From the NCBI RefSeq assembly GCF_000003815.2, contig NW_023365765.1:1-64000 (forward strand): DNA of 64,000 bases, given 5' to 3'. Positions 1-10,409 of the stretch are shown in pieces. The notes under the pieces are model-generated. The model saw only the letters and a program-made list of their open reading frames with translations. It made no database searches and was not told where the DNA came from. Numbering within the stretch: position 1 is the stretch's first letter; every line of letters starts with the position of its first letter. The position numbers and the translations under genes are program-made. This DNA is from Branchiostoma floridae. Taxonomy: Eukaryota > Chordata > Leptocardii > Amphioxiformes > Branchiostomatidae.

Positions 1-1232
1 TACCATGTGTATGTTTATTTGCTGTCGTCCCTGCGCAGTTTGCAGAAGCAAAATTACCGTTCAAAAGTCTATTTAAAAAAGCCCTCAGTTTCCTGACAGT
101 CAAGAATATCAATGGAGGAAAATTATTCCGTAATTTTTGGAAACTTTGCAAAGTCTCGTCAAGTTATCAAAGTCAACAAAACAAATTAAAACAATGTGTT
201 TCTATAGATACTGAGGATCTGTTTTCTTTCCTTGTTTTGCATCCTTATTTCACCAGGTTTAATTTTCAGCCACATTTCATTCACTAAGAGTTTTATTTCC
301 ATCCTTCCTCACGGTCTCGACTCTGAAGGTATTTTTGGAAGATCAAAATAAAATTGTTTTCAAAAGCGTGGTTTTGTAATAATATGTTTGAGTTTGTTTG
401 CATCCACTTTTCTGTGATATATTTTCTTACACGTTTCCACACTTAATTAAGATTTATTCCTGTTCACCCTACCCCCTTCCTCAAGTAATTTTTAAAGGTA
501 CATCTCTTTAACCTTCCTTCCTTCCTTCCAACCTTCATTTTCTGGCATTTACCCAAACAAGCTGAACTTGAACTGGGCTAACTTTAAGCATACTTGGCAC
601 ATTGTTACATAACTTGATAAGCTAGCTTTCCAAATTAGAGACAGTTTACATTCCAACATTTCTATTTGTTAATCATCTTACGTAAACATTTTCCTTTGCA
701 CTGGGCTTAGAATACCAGCTGGCACTTTGCAAAATTGACAAAAAATAGAGATTGTCAACAAAGTGTAATTTTTCAGGCTAAAACATGATAAGTTGTATGC
801 CATAGTAGTATGCTATAGGGTTACATATTCCAGATTTCATAGGGTAGTATTTTGGTATTGCAGTCTTTGCAAGTTTTACCGATTTTAGGCAAAACAAAAT
901 TCTCATAGCTTGAAATTTTGTAGCTTTTAGATAGAACAAATGATTTCTATCCCAGCTTTCAGCAACATTGGAAACGTGAGCCATTTTTGTGAAACCTTCT
1001 CTCGTCGCCTGACTAGTTTCTTTCCGACGTTCCGTTGAGTCGAGCTCGACAGGAAGCTTCAAGTTCAGGAGAGTTGTAATCTCCAAAGATTCCCAGCTGG
1101 GATGTATTTATTTTCTGTGGATTTCCCTGATTTCCGTTGTTTTACTTAAGTCCATATATCTTTTTCACTCTCCTTCCTATTCTGGAGCTATTTCTCAATC
1201 TCTCATTTGGAAGACATCCACTTTGTCTCAGA
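1..1232. other. Non-coding 5' flank of the retrotransposon
   Basis: No exon with credible splice sites or long ORF is visible. The stretch is T-rich, with a short CTTC-type simple repeat near 512-529. The last four bases (CAGA, 1229-1232) are one copy of the target-site duplication of the element that follows. Confidence 0.6.
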
Positions 1233-1361
1233 TGTAGTGAGGATAACTAGAGCCCTATACTCTTAATGCTGAATCACCCCTTATTAGAGCCCTTCCCCGT
1301 CATTGACTATTGTATCTTCCCTGTGACTGCCGCACACTGTTAGGGTGGTAGCGCGTCTCTG

Positions 1362-1470
1362 TGACGTCAACCTGTCAACAAGCCACGTGGGCGCCGCTCT
1401 TCTAACCAATCGCTGTTTCCGTTTGGCATTATGTAAAATCTCTCTCTGATGGAAAGTTTCTCTTTATATA
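1362..1470 (+). promoter_or_regulatory. LTR U3 promoter (CRE, E-box, CCAAT, TATA)
   Basis: Within 110 bases in order: TGACGTCA (CREB/ATF site, 1362-1369), CCACGTGG (bHLH E-box, 1383-1390), ACCAAT (1405-1410) and TTTATATA (1463-1470). The spacing is normal for a Pol II core promoter, so transcription should start near 1495. The same set lies 16,931 bases further on in the 3' LTR. Confidence 0.8.
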
Positions 1471-1862
1471 CCCAAGAAACCCGGGTATCTAGAGTAGTAG
1501 TAGGAAATTGGTAGTAGGGAAAAGAGTATCTTTGGAAATCGATCTCCGCTTCCTTGAGGGGTGGCCGGTCGGCGGTCGGGTTTCTCGGGCTTCCGACGGG
1601 TCTTTGAGCGGCGCGACGACATGACTTGTACCTCGAGCGACAAATTGTGGTGAGCACTTAGTGTTTTGCTGGGAGCCCTTGGCGGTTCTTAATGATGTGC
1701 GGTTAGACAATCCAAATTGAGGTTTTGGGGGGTCCCTGGGATACTTAGAAACTATTTACTATTGTGGTGTGCTTTGCATTGTATTGTGATGTGATTCCTG
1801 CATTGATGTGTACTGTGCATTCTCTTATGTGAGACTATTTGTAACCACCGTACAAGCGTCAG

Positions 1863-1868
1863 AATAAA
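1863..1868 (+). terminator. LTR polyadenylation signal AATAAA
   Basis: A canonical AATAAA followed about 35 bases later by a GT-rich stretch (around 1904-1922). In the 3' LTR the same signal (18794-18799) would end the genomic RNA; R would then span roughly 1495-1890. Confidence 0.7.
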
Positions 1869-2065
1869 AGGAATGTAAACGTGAACCCTCATGTTTGGGC
1901 CTTGGTTTATGGTGTGCGTGAGAGAAATATACAAGCCTGAATCCTACCACTAGATAGATTCGGTCCTTGATCTGAGTGCAGTAGAGTACTTCCCCAGTAC
2001 AGGGGTTGGTTCTTAGAGTAGTGGTTCCCAGTAGCTAGGTCAAGACCAGTCTATTATGCCACAAA

Positions 2066-2079
2066 TGGTCCCTACACCG
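2066..2079 (+). other. Candidate primer binding site
   Basis: TGGTCCCTACACCG begins two bases after the 5' LTR. TGG at this place is expected for pairing with a tRNA CCA end. I could not name the tRNA. Confidence 0.55.
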
Positions 2080-2357
2080 TTTATTGAACCCCATTCCTTT
2101 GTTCTTATCCGACTTGTACGGTGGTTTTTAGGTAGTGTATTGTTGTAGTTCTCCCGTCGGGGGCTTGTTGAGTCCTCCGCCGCCGGTTACCCTAGGTTGC
2201 CAGGGCCCGACCCGCCCGACCGTCCCGCCCCCCTGATCGTTCCATCTTTTGGTGGCCATCGCTAGCCCAATTTCAGTCTTTTCTCTGTCGGGAGCCCGTA
2301 GCGTTGTCCTTTATTATTTTATCTCTCGTGTCGGTTATCGCCCGTACGATTTATCCG

Positions 2358-2366
2358 CAGGTAAAC
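2358..2366 (+). promoter_or_regulatory. Candidate leader splice donor CAG|GTAAAC
   Basis: The exon/intron boundary would be 2360|2361, about 300 bases after the LTR. It would allow splicing to the acceptor-like sites at 7139 or 8493-8940. Sequence match only. Confidence 0.35.
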
Positions 2367-5300
2367 TCTAGTTTTCTCAGTTTTTCTAAATTACGACTCA
2401 TCGATTCCAACCATGACTAAAGAGCCTGTGTAAGTCCGGCTTGTCCTCTTCCTCCCAAATTCGCATTTTCGTCCTTGTTTGTTTCAAAAGTATCTTGCCG
2501 CTTTCCGCAAATGATTTCTAACGTAGTTAAGGACCTCATAACGATGTCGCTCCTAATTCGAACGGTGATTTCGTATTTTATCATTGTTCACCGAGTGGCC
2601 AATGTCACCCTGTCGCCACCTGAGTTCGGCCCCTCCTGCCGGCCAACTCCAATCGATGGGGCCCCGCCCTGCTACCCGGGTCTTGGGAAGAATCATCTCC
2701 GGGTCATCGGATCTTACTCCTGGTTCCTTGTCCTTCTTGATTCCCCCTTTTATAAACGTCTACTCGTTAACGTTAGACAATTTAGTTCTGTGAGAATTTA
2801 AGTTTTTCTTCGATTTTGACCAAGTCGTTAACCACCTTCTCAAGTCGACACTTAACTTGTGTTCTGTTAGAAGTTTGGTTCTTTATTTCTACTCAATCTC
2901 GTATTTTCCCCGTTCTATTTCTTAAATCTTGCCTTGTCGTGTTCTTAAATTTATTCTTGCCACAGTAAGGAATATTACTCGTCCAGTTCGATCCGTTGTA
3001 ACTGCCTCCTAGCCCTTGTTTTACTTTTAGTGGTTTGTGTGCGTCTTAGTTCTGTTATGTTCTGCCGTGGGTTTTTCTTTTAAGTACACTATTGCTGCCT
3101 ATTCTTGTTGTTATTTTTTAAACTGTATGCCAATCCCGCCTGTTTTTGTCGTCCTTTGTACAGGGGAAAGGTTTACGTGTTCGGAGTAGGCTAAGCCGAA
3201 TCTTTAGTTTTTGTGTGTTACACGGTAGTTGATTATTGACAGCCTGTCCGTTTATCTTCTCCGTACATTTCGCTAAACTCCGTATGCTCTAGCAGTGTTG
3301 TTATATCATAGTTTGATTTTTAGCATTGGATATGTTGATTCCTTTCTTGGGTTTCCTTGGGGTTCTTGTTTGTTCCTGTGTGTTACTTATGGGTGGTTCC
3401 TAAGATTGAGAAAATCTTGTATTTTCAGTTATCCTCGTCGGCCAACTTCTTCCTGGGTTATTTAGCTGTTTTTTTATGAGCGTTTCGAAATATTTTAGTG
3501 TTGTGTTTCTCGAGTTTTTGCGTGTGTTTGATTTCCAGTGATTTTGACCGTTTAAAAGTTGTGTTTTTTGGTGCCCAGTGTTGAGAACGTCGACCTGATC
3601 AAGACCTGATTATTCGAACCTCCCTAAGTTCAGTTACTTATGAATAATGACCCTACTTTTTCTCGCACGTTTTCTTTCAAAAAAGAGTCTTTGCTTGTTT
3701 CTGTTGTAATATTGCCCGTTTCGTACCCAAGTTTGTGAGATCTAGAAAATTCACTCCCCGTTTCCTTTCGTGGGCCGGGACCTACTCTCTTCCTTTGACT
3801 GTTGTGGTTTTAACCTGAGTTTTGGAGAAGGTAGACCCACACTGTCCCGCACTCAACTTAATATTTTCTGTTCCATCGCTGTATCTGTGTCTCTAATCCC
3901 GTGCATTTGTTGGCTGTCAAAATTCGTCCCTTTCGTTTCGCTCGTGTGCTTAAGTTATGGCTCAGGTGCGTTTTTGTTTTCCGAGTATTGTGACTGTCTA
4001 GGACTTTCTATTTTCAGGTCTGTGTGGTTCTTTCGCTGACTTTGTAGTGCACCCCAGTAAGCTAGGGCTGCAAATTTCTCAAAAAATTTTATTCTCATCA
4101 AAGGTTGTTCCCGAATAGACTCTTCGCCCTGTCCTGGTACAACGTGTTGTGTTCTTGGCTCGATAGCATTTTCGTACTGTAAGTTAGGTGGTTTGATTTT
4201 CAAGTTTATTTTTGTGTTAGCACATTGATACCGGCCTGTTACACTGCCTCGTTTGCCATTTAAGTTTGAATTCTGAAAATTGTCTTGCTGTGTGTTCGCG
4301 CTGATTCATGTATGATATATTGGCACATCAATGTGTGCCGAGAGTTTAGTACTCCTTTGGTGATGTTTTCCCGTGCTGATTTGTTATATTCTACTCTCGC
4401 GTGTCTTGTTCTAAGTTGGAGAATAGTTCTGGCCCGGACCCCTCTGCAGACCGCGACTCGCTTCCTTCCTCTACTCGTCTCTTCTATCCTAGATTATAGC
4501 TGAGGGCCCTAAGTCTAACTCAGGCTGCCATACAACCAACTTCTATTCTCTGTTTCGACACGGTAATTGTGTGAACCCCCCATTTGTTCGTTGGAGGCAT
4601 TGCTTGCTGTATATTAACTCTTGTGTCCAATTCGTGGCTTTTGCATTTGCCTGTATTGCGTTGATTTTCCCTGCCTATGTAAGTTCGATTCAGGCACTCT
4701 AAAGTTCCGTCGCTGACTTCATTGTACACCCCAGTAACTTCCAGTGCCAACTTTCCCAAAGTTTTATTTTCCGATCACTATTGCAGTATCTATTTTGAAT
4801 CTCCGCTCAGTAATCGTACAAGTTGTTGACTGCTGGTTCCTTACTCCTCCGCTAGTTGTAGGTGGTTCCTTGCAGTTTATTCCTTAGCGTTTCTGCCTTT
4901 TTGGTGCCATACTTGGTGTCCTCCTTGTAGCGTGTTGTCCTGATTTATTGCTCTACTCGTAACGATCTCCGTGGTGTGGCCTGGGTATCTCCTTACCTAA
5001 GATCTTCATCTCCAGCTGTAGCGTTGACGCCTTAGTGTCTGGGGTGTTCTCCATGCTTTACCCTGGCGCCGACCAGCATCTGGGCCGAGACTTACAGTCA
5101 TAGCTAGCCCTTTGTTTCCAGAGTCCAGTTGACCCCCCTGTCAAATTTGGCCCCTCTCCTTCTGATTAATCACCCCTTTTCCGGCCAGCGGCTATCCATG
5201 TCCGCCCTAGGTCTAAGACTTCCGTGACAAACAGCCGCCCTCTCTGGCAACCCTCTCTGCCCACTGAGAGTTGACTTTGCTTGTCTTTCCCGCCAAATCC

Positions 5301-7020
5301 TTCAACTTCTGGTTTACTTCGTATCACGGCCATGACTTCACCTTATTTGCAAGACTATGCACTTTGTCTACCTTGGGCGGTATTTTTTCTCTCTTGGGAT
5401 GGTGAGAGCATCCGTTTTAGGTCCAACTTTTCCTTCCTCTTCCTCCGTCCTATTTTCATTCCGGCCCCGTTTGTTCCACACCATCCGTCCGAGTTGCCCT
5501 GACACCTAAGCGCACATCTGGGGATGCACTCCTATATGGATGCTGCAGGTCTGATTCTCCGTCGCATCCTCCTCCCGTGTCTCCCGACAATGATTGCACC
5601 TCTGTACCAATTGAATTCAAAATTGCCTTCTTTCTTTCCGTCAAATTTTCCAACCAACCATTTTTCTTTTCGTTTGGCGTTTGCAACTCAACTGCCTGAC
5701 ACCATAGACATACGTAATCATCTTTTCTTCAAGTGGACTCCTTTCGTGCTGTCACACAGCCTCCATCTCTTTGGAGATGTACATGTAGTAATGGCATATC
5801 TCTCTGCGCCTTGCCATAAAACCTTGTCCTAAGTTTTATCTCTGTTTTGACCTTGGCGACTTGCTATGATGACCGTCCTTGAGGCCTCCATCGTATGATG
5901 CCCTCATACTGACATTAGCCTTCACAAACATGTTCCCATTCTAAAGTTTGATATTTTCCTCCCTATACCCTAAACATGTCTATGTTTGCGATGACTCTAC
6001 TCTCGCACTTGACATTGCCCTTTCTGGCCGTCTCTCTCCACATTTCTCGCTGACTCATTCTTCCTTACCCTTGCTATCACAGGTGCGGTTCTTCACCTTA
6101 CCCCTGGGTATAAATCGTCCGTGTTTCCCATCACGGCTTCCTGTACTTGCATCTGTTCACCATCCTTTGCTTGACATCTTTCCTCTTCATCATCCTCACC
6201 TGTCAGAGCGCCTCGTCTCAATGCCTCCACCATTTGCTCATTCCCCCATCGGCTCATGCTTGCCTTTGATGTTAGTTAATTGACTTGTCAATCACATTTC
6301 CCTCTAGTCCTGGCAGATTACAGTGTACCTTTGTTTTTAAGCGCGTCGGCTATAGAGTTGTTTGTTCACGTTTCACTTCTGGTTTTTTCTAGATAGCGTC
6401 CGTTCGTTGAGTTTGTTTTTTTTTCTTCTAACTCTAGAAATTAGTGACGCCAGTTGGTCGTTAGTTTTGATTAATTCCAACCATCAATTTTTCTTGCTGC
6501 AATTTGTACAGTTTTGGCAGAGTCCAAAGTGTTCTAGTTCGGTTTTAGCTAGTTTTCCTAGTCTCGCTCTGTTGCGTGACACTTTTGATTTAGTGGGATT
6601 TGTTGTTTTTTGGTATGACTGTTTTTCCCTGAGATTATGATCATTGCCAGGTGGTTGTGTGTTTTTTCTTTTTGATGTTGTCTGCTGCCTTCCCATTTTA
6701 ACGCTCCACTGGTTCCGTGCTCCGGCCTGGTCCTGTTTATGCTGTCCACGCACTCTTGGGCATGGACCATCCCCAACACGCCTCTGCTCCCAATTACGCT
6801 GATTCCCTCCCCCTCCATGGCTGGACACTGCCTTGTTGTCTCCTGAGTTCCAACCAATCTCTGACCATGTATCAATTTCATCTTCTCACGCCTTTCCCTG
6901 ACATAGTCGCTTCAGAAGCGCCACAGCCGCTTCTGGTCGCTCCGTGTCCAGCTTGTGACGGTATCCCAGTCTGACCTGTTGATGCCATTTTTTCCGCCGG
7001 TCATCTTCTCTGGTTCCCAG

Positions 7021-7139
7021 GTGAGACCTGTTCACTTTCCCACTTATTCCCGCCGTTTCTTCCGATTCCTTGCCCTTTTCGTCCTATTTTGGCCTCTAGT
7101 TACAAATTTTTTTTCTTTCCAAAATTGCCCTGTTTTCAG
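7021..7139 (+). other. Probable 119-base intron before the leader ORF
   Basis: The donor is CAG|GTGAGA (boundary 7020|7021), a strong match to the consensus. The acceptor is a long pyrimidine-rich run ending TGTTTTCAG (boundary 7139|7140). Removal joins the leader to a point 7 bases before the ATG at 7147. The ORF frame happens to stay open through the intron, so both spliced and unspliced forms could be translated. Confidence 0.5.
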
Positions 7140-7146
7140 TTCTGAC

Positions 7147-7695
7147 ATGTCGCTTTTCCCGCCGTTCAGGCTTGGCCTCGCAACCCCGATTCAGGCACCC
7201 CTGTTCTTCTTTGTCTCCCCTCTACTCGATAACAATGAGTTTGACCTAGGCAGGGGTCTGTACTCCGTCACGTCAGGGCCCGCCCCTCTTGACCATCTGG
7301 CGACATCTATGGTACCAGCAGCCATTCGGCGGTACTTCCCGTACTTACGCCAGGCCATTTTTACCATGGTTGACAACCCGTCCTCCCCTCCGTCCCCCTG
7401 GCACCGCGTGGCGGCCGCCATGCGCGAGGTCTTGCCCTCCCCTGGCGACGTCTCGCCGCCCCTCCCAGATGACGACCAGCCTCAGTCGTCCCTGTTCTTT
7501 TATGACGACGTCTTGGTCCCGTACGTCCCATGGCATCGAATCCCATTCGACGTTGATCCCGCCGACAACAATGTCGTTTACCTGCCGGCCGAATATGCCG
7601 ACGAACGTGATCGCCTCCTACTCTCTCCTACAGACAACCGCTACTCCTATGAGTATGACTCTGAGTCTGACGAGGACCTCAACCTTCCCAGCTAG
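7147..7695 (+). CDS. Accessory leader ORF of the retrotransposon, unknown function
   Basis: A 182-codon ORF upstream of gag, in the same frame as gag but separated from it by 1.3 kb with stops. The frame is open further upstream (an in-frame ATG also at 6982), but the ATG at 7147 follows a strong splice acceptor and is where protein-like composition starts. The product is Pro- and Asp-rich. The centre reads like folded protein, for example PYVPWHRIPFDVDPADN, and the C-terminus is acidic and Tyr/Ser-rich (YSYEYDSESDEDLNLPS). No signal peptide, zinc knuckle or catalytic motif is visible. Third positions favour C, as in gag. I do not recognise the family; an accessory or regulatory protein is possible. 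Confidence 0.6.
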   Translation: MSLFPPFRLGLATPIQAPLFFFVSPLLDNNEFDLGRGLYSVTSGPAPLDHLATSMVPAAIRRYFPYLRQAIFTMVDNPSSPPSPWHRVAAAMREVLPSPGDVSPPLPDDDQPQSSLFFYDDVLVPYVPWHRIPFDVDPADNNVVYLPAEYADERDRLLLSPTDNRYSYEYDSESDEDLNLPS

Positions 7696-8460
7696 CCCTC
7701 CCTCTCTTGCTTCACCCCGACGCTCTCCTCCTAACCATTCCTGATTTACCCCACCTTTCTTCCCCTCCAGCATCTCTCTCTCATCTCCATCTTCCCCATC
7801 ACACCCATCCGTATCATCTTTCCCTTCTCCAGCATCCGTTCCTCCTCACAGCCAACTTCTTTCATTTCCGCTCCTGTCATCTAGCCGCCCTTCGGGTCTT
7901 CTGGTGGCGCACCGCTGCTCGGATCGTGCTCTTTCACACATTCCGTTTTTAACCCTTCTTTCTGACCTTGATCTCGTTCGCCTCCCCAATTTCTGCCCAC
8001 GGCCATGGTCATCTCATACCTGCTGCCGACCCTGAACTGGGGACACTTCTTTCAAAAACCTTGTCAGTGTCGGCCACGCTCTCGATCTTCCGTTGGTGTC
8101 TGCCGCTCGTGCCTTCATAATTTGCGCCTGTCTCCCAGTTCCCCATATTTCAGGTATTGTTCTTTTTCTTTCCTCCCCGGCTATGTAATACTGGGCACGG
8201 CATTCTCTCAGTTACATTTTCAGGTTCCGTTCCCCTTCCTTTTTTCCAGCTTGGTTTCTGGGTTTTGTACGAAAGACCTGTGCCGGCCTACGTTCTGTTT
8301 TACCTTCTCATTTTCACCTTTTTAGGCTGGCACTCATCGAGTTTTGCCTACCCTCTCCCTTTCTCCGGCCACCAGTACAGGGGACTGGCTCTGGTAGTTA
8401 TTTTGGGTGATTTCCGTCTCCTCCCTTCGTTTTAAGTTTTTGCAGTACTCTCTCAGCTCG
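7696..8460 (+). other. Pyrimidine-rich spacer between leader ORF and tandem repeat
   Basis: Almost pure C/T tracts (for example 7740-7860) with several CAG-ended, acceptor-like sites such as CCCCTCCAG near 7770 and CATATTTCAG near 8154. A degenerate relative of the following repeat (GGCCACCAGTACAG) is at about 8369-8382. No supported coding. Confidence 0.5.
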
Positions 8461-8960
8461 TGTTCTGATGTTTTTTCCCGGCCACTAGTACAGGTTGTCG
8501 GGCACTGCGTGACGTTTTTCCTTATCTCTTCATTTTTTTTCGGTAGTTTGTGCCAACCGTGTTCTGATGTTTTTTCCCGGCCACTAGTACAGGTTGTCGG
8601 GCACTGCGTGACGTTTTTCCTTATCTCTTCATTTTTTTTCGGTAGTTTGTGCCAACCGTGTTCTGATGTTTTTTCCCGGCCACTAGTACAGGTTGTCGGG
8701 CACTGCGTGACGTTTTTCCTTATCTCTTCATTTTTTTTTGGTTGTTTGTGCCAACCGTGTTCTGATGTTTTTTCCCGGCCACTAGTACAGGTTGTCGGGC
8801 ACTGCGTGACGTTTTTCCTTATCTCTTCATTTTTTTTCGGTAGTTTGTGACCACCGTGATCTGATGTTTTTCCACGACCTCTAGTACAAGTCGTCGTGGT
8901 TGTTCTGTTTTTTTTCTTTCCTTCTCGACCACCAGTACAGGTGGCGACCTCCCCGCTGTC
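8461..8960 (+). repeat. 99-base tandem repeat with acceptor-like sites, upstream of gag
   Basis: Four nearly identical 99-base units start at 8461, 8560, 8659 and 8758, followed by a diverged fifth from 8857. Each unit has a T/C-rich run leading to CTAGTACAG|G, which resembles a 3' splice site (boundaries after 8493, 8592, 8691, 8790). The last, in the diverged unit, is the best: a long pyrimidine tract ending CCAGTACAG at 8940, 39 bases before the gag ATG. Because 99 is a multiple of three an ORF runs through the array, but this is a consequence of the period and I do not regard it as a gene. Confidence 0.92.
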
Positions 8961-8979
8961 TTGTTAGTGCCCTCTCAGC

Positions 8980-10368
8980 ATGTCTGATAGTACAGACTCT
9001 ACCTTGCCTGACGACGACGTCGTCGTCTTCCGTGATGCACCGTTCCGTCGTCGCCGGGGTCACCGTAGGGCCGCTCCGGCAGCTAATCCAGATGGGGCCG
9101 CTTTGAATCCTTTTGTGGGTCCCCCCGCCCAGGGACCCCAGCCAGCCCAAGCTCAGGGTCATTTTCCTGCTGGCCCATTCTTTAACGCCCATCCGTATGC
9201 TCAGGTTCCTTTTTACATGAACCCTTACTACCAGTTTGCACAGGCGCCCATGGGGTACCCCTACCATCTCCCTGCTCCGGCTGCTGCCGCGGCCCATGGA
9301 CCCCAGCCGGCCTTACCGGCCGTCCCCCTGGCCCCCGCCCCACACGCCGGTGCCCCACCGCCCGTCGCTGGTGCGGCAAATCCTTTTCTGCCTGCGATAC
9401 CGCCTCCTGCGGCAGGGGCCAATAATCCATTCGCCCAGGGACCCGCGCCGCCGCCCGCCGGGGCCCCCATTCCGCCCCAGCCCCATCCACATCCCCCCAA
9501 ACCACCCACTCTCACCTCCAAGTTCTCGGGCGAGTCTAATGTTAAATGGGAAGAATTCGAACTCTTGTTCACTAATGATCGCCTCTACGGCCAGTGGTCT
9601 GACCAGCTTGCTAAGACCACCCTTCTTCGGCACCTTTCTGGTGTCGCCTTGACCACGTATGCATCGGCTGATGCTACTGTCCAAAACGGCACATGTAACG
9701 ATGTTCTTAACTTTTTGCGGGATATCTTTCAATCACCAACCTCGGTTGAGCATTATGAGGCCGAACTCAACTCTATGCGCCAACTCCCGTCTGAAACTCC
9801 CCAGGCCTTTGAAGTCCGCGTGCGTAATCTGGTTGCTAAGGCTTACCCCGGTACATTCAGTCACACACTTGACTCTATTGGCAAACGACTATTCTTAGAC
9901 AGGCTCCGGGACTCACACCTCGCTCACGAGGTCCGTAAATTCACCCCCCGTGACCTTCACGAAGCTAGGACTCAAGTTGAACTGTTCTCCGCCTTAGCGT
10001 CCAATTCGGCTACCCCTTCCTCCGCTAACAACACTCCCCGTTCCGACCCACCAATCTCCCGCCTGTTGGCAGATCATAAAACGGACATGTCCCGCCTCCA
10101 ACGTAACCATGAGCGCCAGGTGACAGAAATTTGCAACAAAGTACAACACATGCTCTCTTCCCCACCTAACGTTCCGCCCCAACAACAGGCGCCTGTTCAG
10201 GCTGCCGTGCCGCCCAACATCACCAACCCTACCAATCCTCTGCGGCCCTCCCGCGGCTTGCCCCCGGGCTATCGTTGTCACATTTGTAACAGTCCCGAGC
10301 ACCTTAAGGCCCTCTGCCCCCACCGTCCGGGCGTCTCTCCCTCGGGAAACCCGTCCAGGCTGACTTAG
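8980..10368 (+). CDS. gag: Gag structural polyprotein (Ty3/Gypsy)
   Basis: 462 aa; forms the particle and packages the RNA. The start ATG follows the last acceptor-like site by 39 bases. Residues 1-35 are acidic then Arg-rich; 40-180 are a low-complexity Ala/Pro-rich region. About 180-345 resembles the retrotransposon gag (capsid) domain, with WEEFELLFTND and a Leu-rich helical stretch. A single CCHC zinc knuckle sits near the C-terminus (C433-X2-C436-X4-H441-X4-C446), typical of a nucleocapsid. The stop TAG is at 10366-10368. The last codons contain the GGGAAAC slippery site, where a fraction of ribosomes enters pol. No truncation or nonsense codon is visible. Confidence 0.93.
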   Translation: MSDSTDSTLPDDDVVVFRDAPFRRRRGHRRAAPAANPDGAALNPFVGPPAQGPQPAQAQGHFPAGPFFNAHPYAQVPFYMNPYYQFAQAPMGYPYHLPAPAAAAAHGPQPALPAVPLAPAPHAGAPPPVAGAANPFLPAIPPPAAGANNPFAQGPAPPPAGAPIPPQPHPHPPKPPTLTSKFSGESNVKWEEFELLFTNDRLYGQWSDQLAKTTLLRHLSGVALTTYASADATVQNGTCNDVLNFLRDIFQSPTSVEHYEAELNSMRQLPSETPQAFEVRVRNLVAKAYPGTFSHTLDSIGKRLFLDRLRDSHLAHEVRKFTPRDLHEARTQVELFSALASNSATPSSANNTPRSDPPISRLLADHKTDMSRLQRNHERQVTEICNKVQHMLSSPPNVPPQQQAPVQAAVPPNITNPTNPLRPSRGLPPGYRCHICNSPEHLKALCPHRPGVSPSGNPSRLT

Positions 10369-10409
10369 ATGGAGGGGTTCCGTCAGCTTGTTCTTCTCTT
10401 AATCCCCTT
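10344..10409 (+). promoter_or_regulatory. Programmed -1 frameshift site with possible pseudoknot
   Basis: The heptamer GGGAAAC (10344-10350) is phased in gag as G GGA AAC, the X XXY YYZ form needed for -1 slippage. After a 6-base spacer, 10357-10364 (AGGCTGAC) can pair with 10382-10389 (GTCAGCTT). Loop bases 10372-10377 (GAGGGG) can pair with 10404-10409 (CCCCTT), giving an H-type pseudoknot. Pol is open in the -1 frame from 10308, so gag and pol overlap by only 61 bases and the site lies inside the overlap. Structure judged by hand, not folded by software. Confidence 0.8.

Larger units (their letters stand above)
1233..2063 (+). repeat. 5' LTR
   Basis: This is the exact counterpart of 18164-18994 at an offset of 16,931 bases. 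It contains a U3 with CRE, E-box, CCAAT and TATA motifs, a presumed start of R about 25-30 bases past the TATA box (near 1495), an AATAAA at 1863-1868 and a GT-rich stretch downstream of it. Small ORFs on the minus strand here are duplicated in the other LTR and look incidental. Confidence 0.97.
2064..7020 (+). other. Long non-coding leader of the retrotransposon, first part
   Basis: Nearly 5 kb between the LTR and the first supported ORF. The plus strand is strongly T-rich and A-poor. ORFs here are short, overlap in different frames and often use non-ATG starts; none has recognisable domains. A block near 4029-4096 (CTGACTTTGTAGTGCACCCC) recurs in diverged form near 4712-4771, so part of the leader is an old internal duplication. 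A splice-donor-like CAG|GTAAAC lies at 2358-2366. A leader this long with many upstream ATGs would prevent simple scanning to gag, so splicing or internal entry is likely. Confidence 0.7.

Noticed and set aside
5281-6283. Several ORFs of 70-110 codons in the leader
   Set aside because: They lie in different frames, start mostly with non-ATG codons and have the composition expected of C/T-rich DNA. No domain seen.
8407-8850. 147-codon ORF through the 99-base repeats
   Set aside because: The frame is open only because the unit length is a multiple of three; hydrophobic repeats from T-rich DNA, no ATG in a good context, and the array looks like splice signals.
8461-8860. CRISPR-like array
   Set aside because: Head-to-tail 99-base repeats without spacers, in an animal retrotransposon.
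9182-9732. Overlapping ORFs on both strands within gag
   Set aside because: GC-rich Ala/Pro coding leaves other frames open; only the gag frame has a zinc knuckle and capsid-like domain.
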